From: Bugula neritina
Taxonomy: Eukaryota; Bryozoa; Gymnolaemata; Cheilostomatida; Bugulidae
Direction of reading: 5' to 3'
Length of the DNA stretch: 64,000 nt
NCBI GenBank assembly: GCA_964035545.1
Contig: OZ037768.1
Span: forward strand, 21,842,819-21,906,818
Positions 46,501-64,000 of the stretch are shown piece by piece. The notes under the pieces were generated by a model, which was not told the origin of the DNA, did no database searches, and saw nothing but the letters and a program-made list of their open reading frames with translations. A program made the position numbers and the translations under genes. Each line of letters begins with the position of its first letter. The stretch's first letter is position 1.

Positions 46501-47487
46501 TACAGTAATTTAACTTTTAGGCCCAAGTCACCAGTTGACAGTTACTATTAACATTATCCTTATAAAACTGAATTATTTACCAATAGGATTAGGCAGATAA
46601 CATAATAATTTAGAATTCTGTCTATAATCATTACTTGTCATTCATTACTTATATACTCAACAATTGTTATAAATATAAATCATAATCATAGCCAAGCATA
46701 AATTAATAAAGTACATCCATAATCATTCACTTTACATGCTTATAATTATCCTGGTACTGGACATATAGTTACACTACAATAAAATTAAAATAGTTGCAGG
46801 CCTAATTGATAATTATAATTATTTACTGGGTAATTAATTATAATACTGTCATTATTAATGTGGTATTATGTTATTAGTGTGCATACTAATATTTATACAA
46901 TCATTATTATTATGATAGTCATACTCATAATGATAATAATACTATCAATCACAGTGTCAGCACTAATACTGTAATAGTAATACTAATACCAATATTAATA
47001 CTGTAATAGTAATAGTAATGAAATTAAAAAAATGATATTAATAATATTAATATTATTATCAATATTTCATAGTTATAGTAATACTAATAGTAATACCACA
47101 GTATTAATAAATAAATATTTTAATTTTATGCTGTTGAACTGACTGATGACTGACAGTAATACTAATACTTATACTTATAGTAATGCTAATACTAATAGTA
47201 ATAGTATCACTAATAGTAATACTGATACTCTAATACTAATAGTCATACTAATAGTAATAGTTATAGTAATAGACTAAGTATAATGTTTAATAGTATAACT
47301 ATAAGTATAAGTAATACACTAAAAGTAAATCTAATAGTAATACTAATACTAGTACTGTAATAGTAATACTAATACTATTACTATTAGTATTAGTATTATA
47401 TTTAGTAATACTAATAGTAATAGTAATTGTAACAAATAAAAGTATATATTGTATCATAGTATAATTTATAAGCTTACCGGTTGCCAT
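37566..47487 (-). CDS. SEPTIN2: Septin, SEPT2 group, complete
   Basis: Twelve minus-strand exons: 47487-47478 (ATG), 45995-45967, 45849-45744, 44249-44163, 43533-43410, 42984-42850, 41839-41722, 40837-40736, 40645-40500, 40017-39937, 38099-38018 and 37649-37566 (TAG). They join in phase to 367 aa; human SEPT2 has 361. Septins are GTP-binding proteins that form hetero-oligomeric filaments for cytokinesis and cortical scaffolding. Visible are the G1 loop GESGLGKST (Lys55), G3 DTPGFGD (106-112), G4 AKAD (187-190), the septin element [13 protein letters not shown], and a C-terminal coiled coil with [11 protein letters not shown]. '[19 protein letters not shown]' and '[19 protein letters not shown]' place it with SEPT1/2/4/5 rather than SEPT7. 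Exon 2 is a 29-bp microexon. Six of its splice junctions lie beside or near tandem-repeat arrays. Confidence 0.94.
39143..39929. repeat. 16-bp minisatellite in septin intron 10
   Basis: About 45-50 copies of TAGTAGTACAGTAGGG with G/A and T/C variants and occasional shortened units. It ends about 7 bp from the donor of septin exon 10. Because 16 is not a multiple of 3 and the unit lacks stop triplets on the minus strand, all three minus-strand frames are open. Each gives the same 16-residue period rich in Leu, Tyr, Thr and Pro. These frames are repeat artefacts. Confidence 0.95.
40056..40240. repeat. 22-bp tandem repeat in septin intron 9
   Basis: About eight copies of TGTACTCTGCATATACTCAAGT with variants, ending roughly 40 bp from the acceptor of septin exon 10. 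Confidence 0.85.
41999..42015. repeat. Poly(G) tract, 17 bases
   Basis: A pure G run in septin intron 6 (C on the sense strand). Confidence 0.9.
42660..42840. repeat. AGTACT-type degenerate repeat in septin intron 6
   Basis: CAGTACTAAGTACTCAGTACTAAACACT-like units, locally palindromic, lying directly beyond the donor of septin exon 6 (42849). Confidence 0.8.
42989..43236. repeat. 41-bp tandem repeat in septin intron 5
   Basis: Five to six copies of a 41-bp unit (AGTATATTATACACTGTA, CACTAGTAGATGGTGTAGTATAG), beginning about 5 bp from the acceptor of septin exon 6. Confidence 0.9.
43550..43690. repeat. TTATATTACTATACC repeat in septin intron 4
   Basis: Loose tandem copies of TATTACTATATTATTATATT type, starting about 15 bp from the acceptor of septin exon 5. 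Confidence 0.7.
43985..44162. repeat. 30-bp tandem repeat carrying donor-like motifs (septin intron 4)
   Basis: About six copies of a 30-bp unit (CATAACTTACATTACTGTAC plus TTACACCAAG) reach right up to the donor of septin exon 4. On the sense strand most units hold two GTAAGT hexamers. Eight copies follow the real donor within about 180 bp. The sequence around the true donor (TTG, GTAAGTA) resembles the unit, so the array may have grown from it. Confidence 0.9.
46840..47450. repeat. Degenerate TAATAGTAATACTAATAC simple sequence in septin intron 1
   Basis: Long run of AATACTAAT/AGTAATA units. It ends about 25 bp before the donor of coding exon 1 (47477) and fills the end of intron 1 nearest that exon. 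Confidence 0.8.
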
Positions 47488-48129
47488 TATATTTTTTATT
47501 GCTATTGATGAACAAAAACAGAATTAAAAAGCCACTCCAGTCCAACTCCAAAACTCAACTGAAGTTTGAAGAATTTTATTATTTTAATTTAGCTAGAAGA
47601 TTGCAGTTGATAAACTTCAACTTCACAAATTATTGACCTGAGGCTAAGTTATACTTATAAAAAGAGATAGTACACTGCAGTACTAGAGTTTTGAAAAATT
47701 AGCAAATCGCGGAAGGTTCAAGCATGAATAGCAATCTTTTTTTATTTTACTACTGACGAATTCCAAATCTTTGAACGCAGCTGAGGAACAATTTTAGTCG
47801 TACAATATGTAAAGAAGCTCTTCCTTATTGATATCGCGTGCCACGATTGAAAGTTAGAAGAGGTCAGTTGACTATTTAGGTCAAGAAGCTGCCAATAAAA
47901 ATTGCCTCCCTCGCTAAAGAACCATAGTTGCAACTTGAGTTACTATCAAAACGAAAATGAGAAACAATACATTACGATTACATTTACTCGATGCAGTTGC
48001 TTTTAGGCTTAGCAGCTCAATGTCTGCAATCTAAATTCGTATAGTTTTAATTTTGCCAAATTTATTGAGTAGCTAAATTTTATTTATATATTTCGTTTTT
48101 GTATAGTTTTAGCTAAATTAAAAATCAAA
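47488..48129. promoter_or_regulatory. Shared divergent promoter region, septin / WDR59
   Basis: Only 642 bp separate the septin ATG (minus) and the WDR59 ATG (plus), so both promoters and 5' UTRs must lie here unless a distant 5' exon exists. No TATA box or CpG-rich block is evident. This is an inference from gene layout. Confidence 0.5.
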
Positions 48130-62549
<14,420 letters not shown>

Positions 62550-64000
62550 GTAGGTCCACCTTCTAGGATCATATGCTATCAGTATGATTTATTCATAGTA
62601 AAGTGTTATGAAGCTAAACTGAAGTGATTTGTTGAATAAAATATTAGTTGTAAAATAAAGAAGTGTTTGTTAAATTGTAATATTTCATGCTATGAATATT
62701 CACATTATGCTAATGCATGCTGGGCGTATTACAGTGCATTAGCCCTCTTGTTACTCTCACATAACTCTCATAACGATATAACTGGTGCTTTTTCGTCCAT
62801 TCTTTAGATTTTCTGCAGCCTCCCACCCTGCCAAAAGGTCAAGTTTAACTTCTCAGGTGTTGAGTTAATTATACTGCATTGTGGCCATCTTTAGTTCACA
62901 TTTACTATAGCAGTACTACTGTTCAGGGAATGATAACTCACAAACAGTTTATTGATAGAGTATATTATAATATAGACTGGAGATAAATTCACTCTTTAAT
63001 GTTTTGTTACTGTTTCCTACTACTCGGTGAATCAGCATGTTCTCACAACTCCAACAGTTCTCTTGCACTCTCTGAACCTATTTGTTCCACACAAACTGGC
63101 TGTTACTCATTCTTCATCTGTTATAGTTGAGGGTAATTTCTGCCAATTTTGCTGTGAATCAGCAGAGTTTGTTCTCTTTTCTTTTTGCACGCTTCTATTG
63201 GTAGCAGGTGGAGGCTACAGAGTTTGTGATATTTTTGAAAATAGTTATTTCTAAGAAACTTCAGGCCCTCTAATGCAATCTTTAAATATGGTTATAAAAT
63301 ATCTTTGGATATTTAAAAGAATATGAAGCATTCTGTTGAATATTAAATTAAGGTGTGTTTTTAATTTTAACAGTGAAATTTCCACCTACTTTTGGCAATT
63401 GATACATATAAATTTAACTAGTACAGCATGTGTAGGCGTAATTGTTTTACTAGCGTAACCATGGTGATGCTATGAATGTGTTATAACATGGAGAGGAATA
63501 GTAAACATTGGTACTTGGTTTTCATCATGGTGCAGTTCTAAACAGAGTTGGCGAAATGCTTGCAGAAAAATGGTTATTTTTCAGTCATTACTGTAGATTA
63601 CAGTTGAATTTTGTGTTAGAAAAACAGTCTGATATAATTTCTGTCAGCACAGAAATTTGTGTCTGCACACAGATTTCTGTGAAGGGCCATGTTGTTGGCA
63701 GTCACACGGAAGACATGAATGTCAGGCATTTAGATACTATTTTATAGATTGATACAGATGTGCCCAATGGTTGGAATAGTAAGTCATACTCTAACTCTCT
63801 ATCTGCTAACACCTCGCTCTACGCTAGCCTACCAAACTCTTGTCTATACAATTAACCGTAGCTCTTGGGCTATCGTAGTTTGCATGTTGGCTTCCCTGTC
63901 TATCCTGTAACATGGTGATGGGTCCGTCACTAAATTGCTCTGTCTTTACGTTTATAATGTGTCCGGCGGGTGTCCAGCTGGCTCTACGTCTGCTAGGATT
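62550..64000. other. WDR59 intron sequence, or missed exons, to window edge
   Basis: No segment matches the remaining WDR59 C-terminal region. The open frame 63508-63747 lacks family similarity. An AG at 63976 followed by an open stretch to the edge could begin an exon, but too little is visible. Confidence 0.4.

Noticed and set aside
63976-64000. Next WDR59 exon
   Set aside because: Only 24 bases remain after a possible AG and no match to WDR59 can be tested.

Overview
The window is nuclear DNA from an animal. It is AT-rich, the genes are split by many GT-AG introns of about 0.1-5 kb, and every gene I could rebuild from spliced exons is a metazoan family (CSK, MYDGF, a SEPT2-group septin, WDR82, WDR59, CCNDBP1, FBXO31). 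Nothing points to a vertebrate. An invertebrate is most likely, but the phylum cannot be decided from this sequence alone. Exons were built by hand: each intron has GT-AG ends, the codon phases join exactly, and the spliced lengths match family lengths (CSK 452 aa, WDR82 314 aa, septin 367 aa, MYDGF 156 aa, CCNDBP1 332 aa).

Layout from left to right: 3' part of an FBXO31-like F-box gene (+, 177-2855); CCNDBP1 (-, 3612-6828), convergent with it; a 3 kb gap; MYDGF (+, 9888-12793); an intronless Ser-rich gene of unknown function (-, 15040-16413); two terminal-inverted-repeat DNA elements (16563-17313 and 18715-19481); WDR82 (-, 20511-24928); 4.4 kb of low-complexity intergenic DNA with an LTR/primer-binding-site-like fragment; CSK (+, 29329-35869); a SEPT2-type septin (-, 37566-47487); and WDR59 (+, from 48130, running off the right edge). 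The septin and WDR59 start head to head, 642 bp apart.

The genes are mostly unrelated housekeeping and signalling genes: SCF ubiquitin ligase receptor, cyclin-D-binding regulator, secreted growth factor, SET1/PNUTS-associated WD protein, Src-inhibiting kinase, septin filament, GATOR2/mTORC1 control. One mild coincidence is that the first two genes both belong to families that bind cyclin D1.

I found no defence island, gene cluster or other exotic system. The most unusual signal is structural. At least nine intronic tandem-repeat arrays lie beside or close to splice junctions, mainly in the septin and WDR59. One appears to be made of copies of a 5' splice-site region, and another is a stop-free 16-bp array directly behind a donor. 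Several short foldback or TIR elements, two of them related to each other, add to this.
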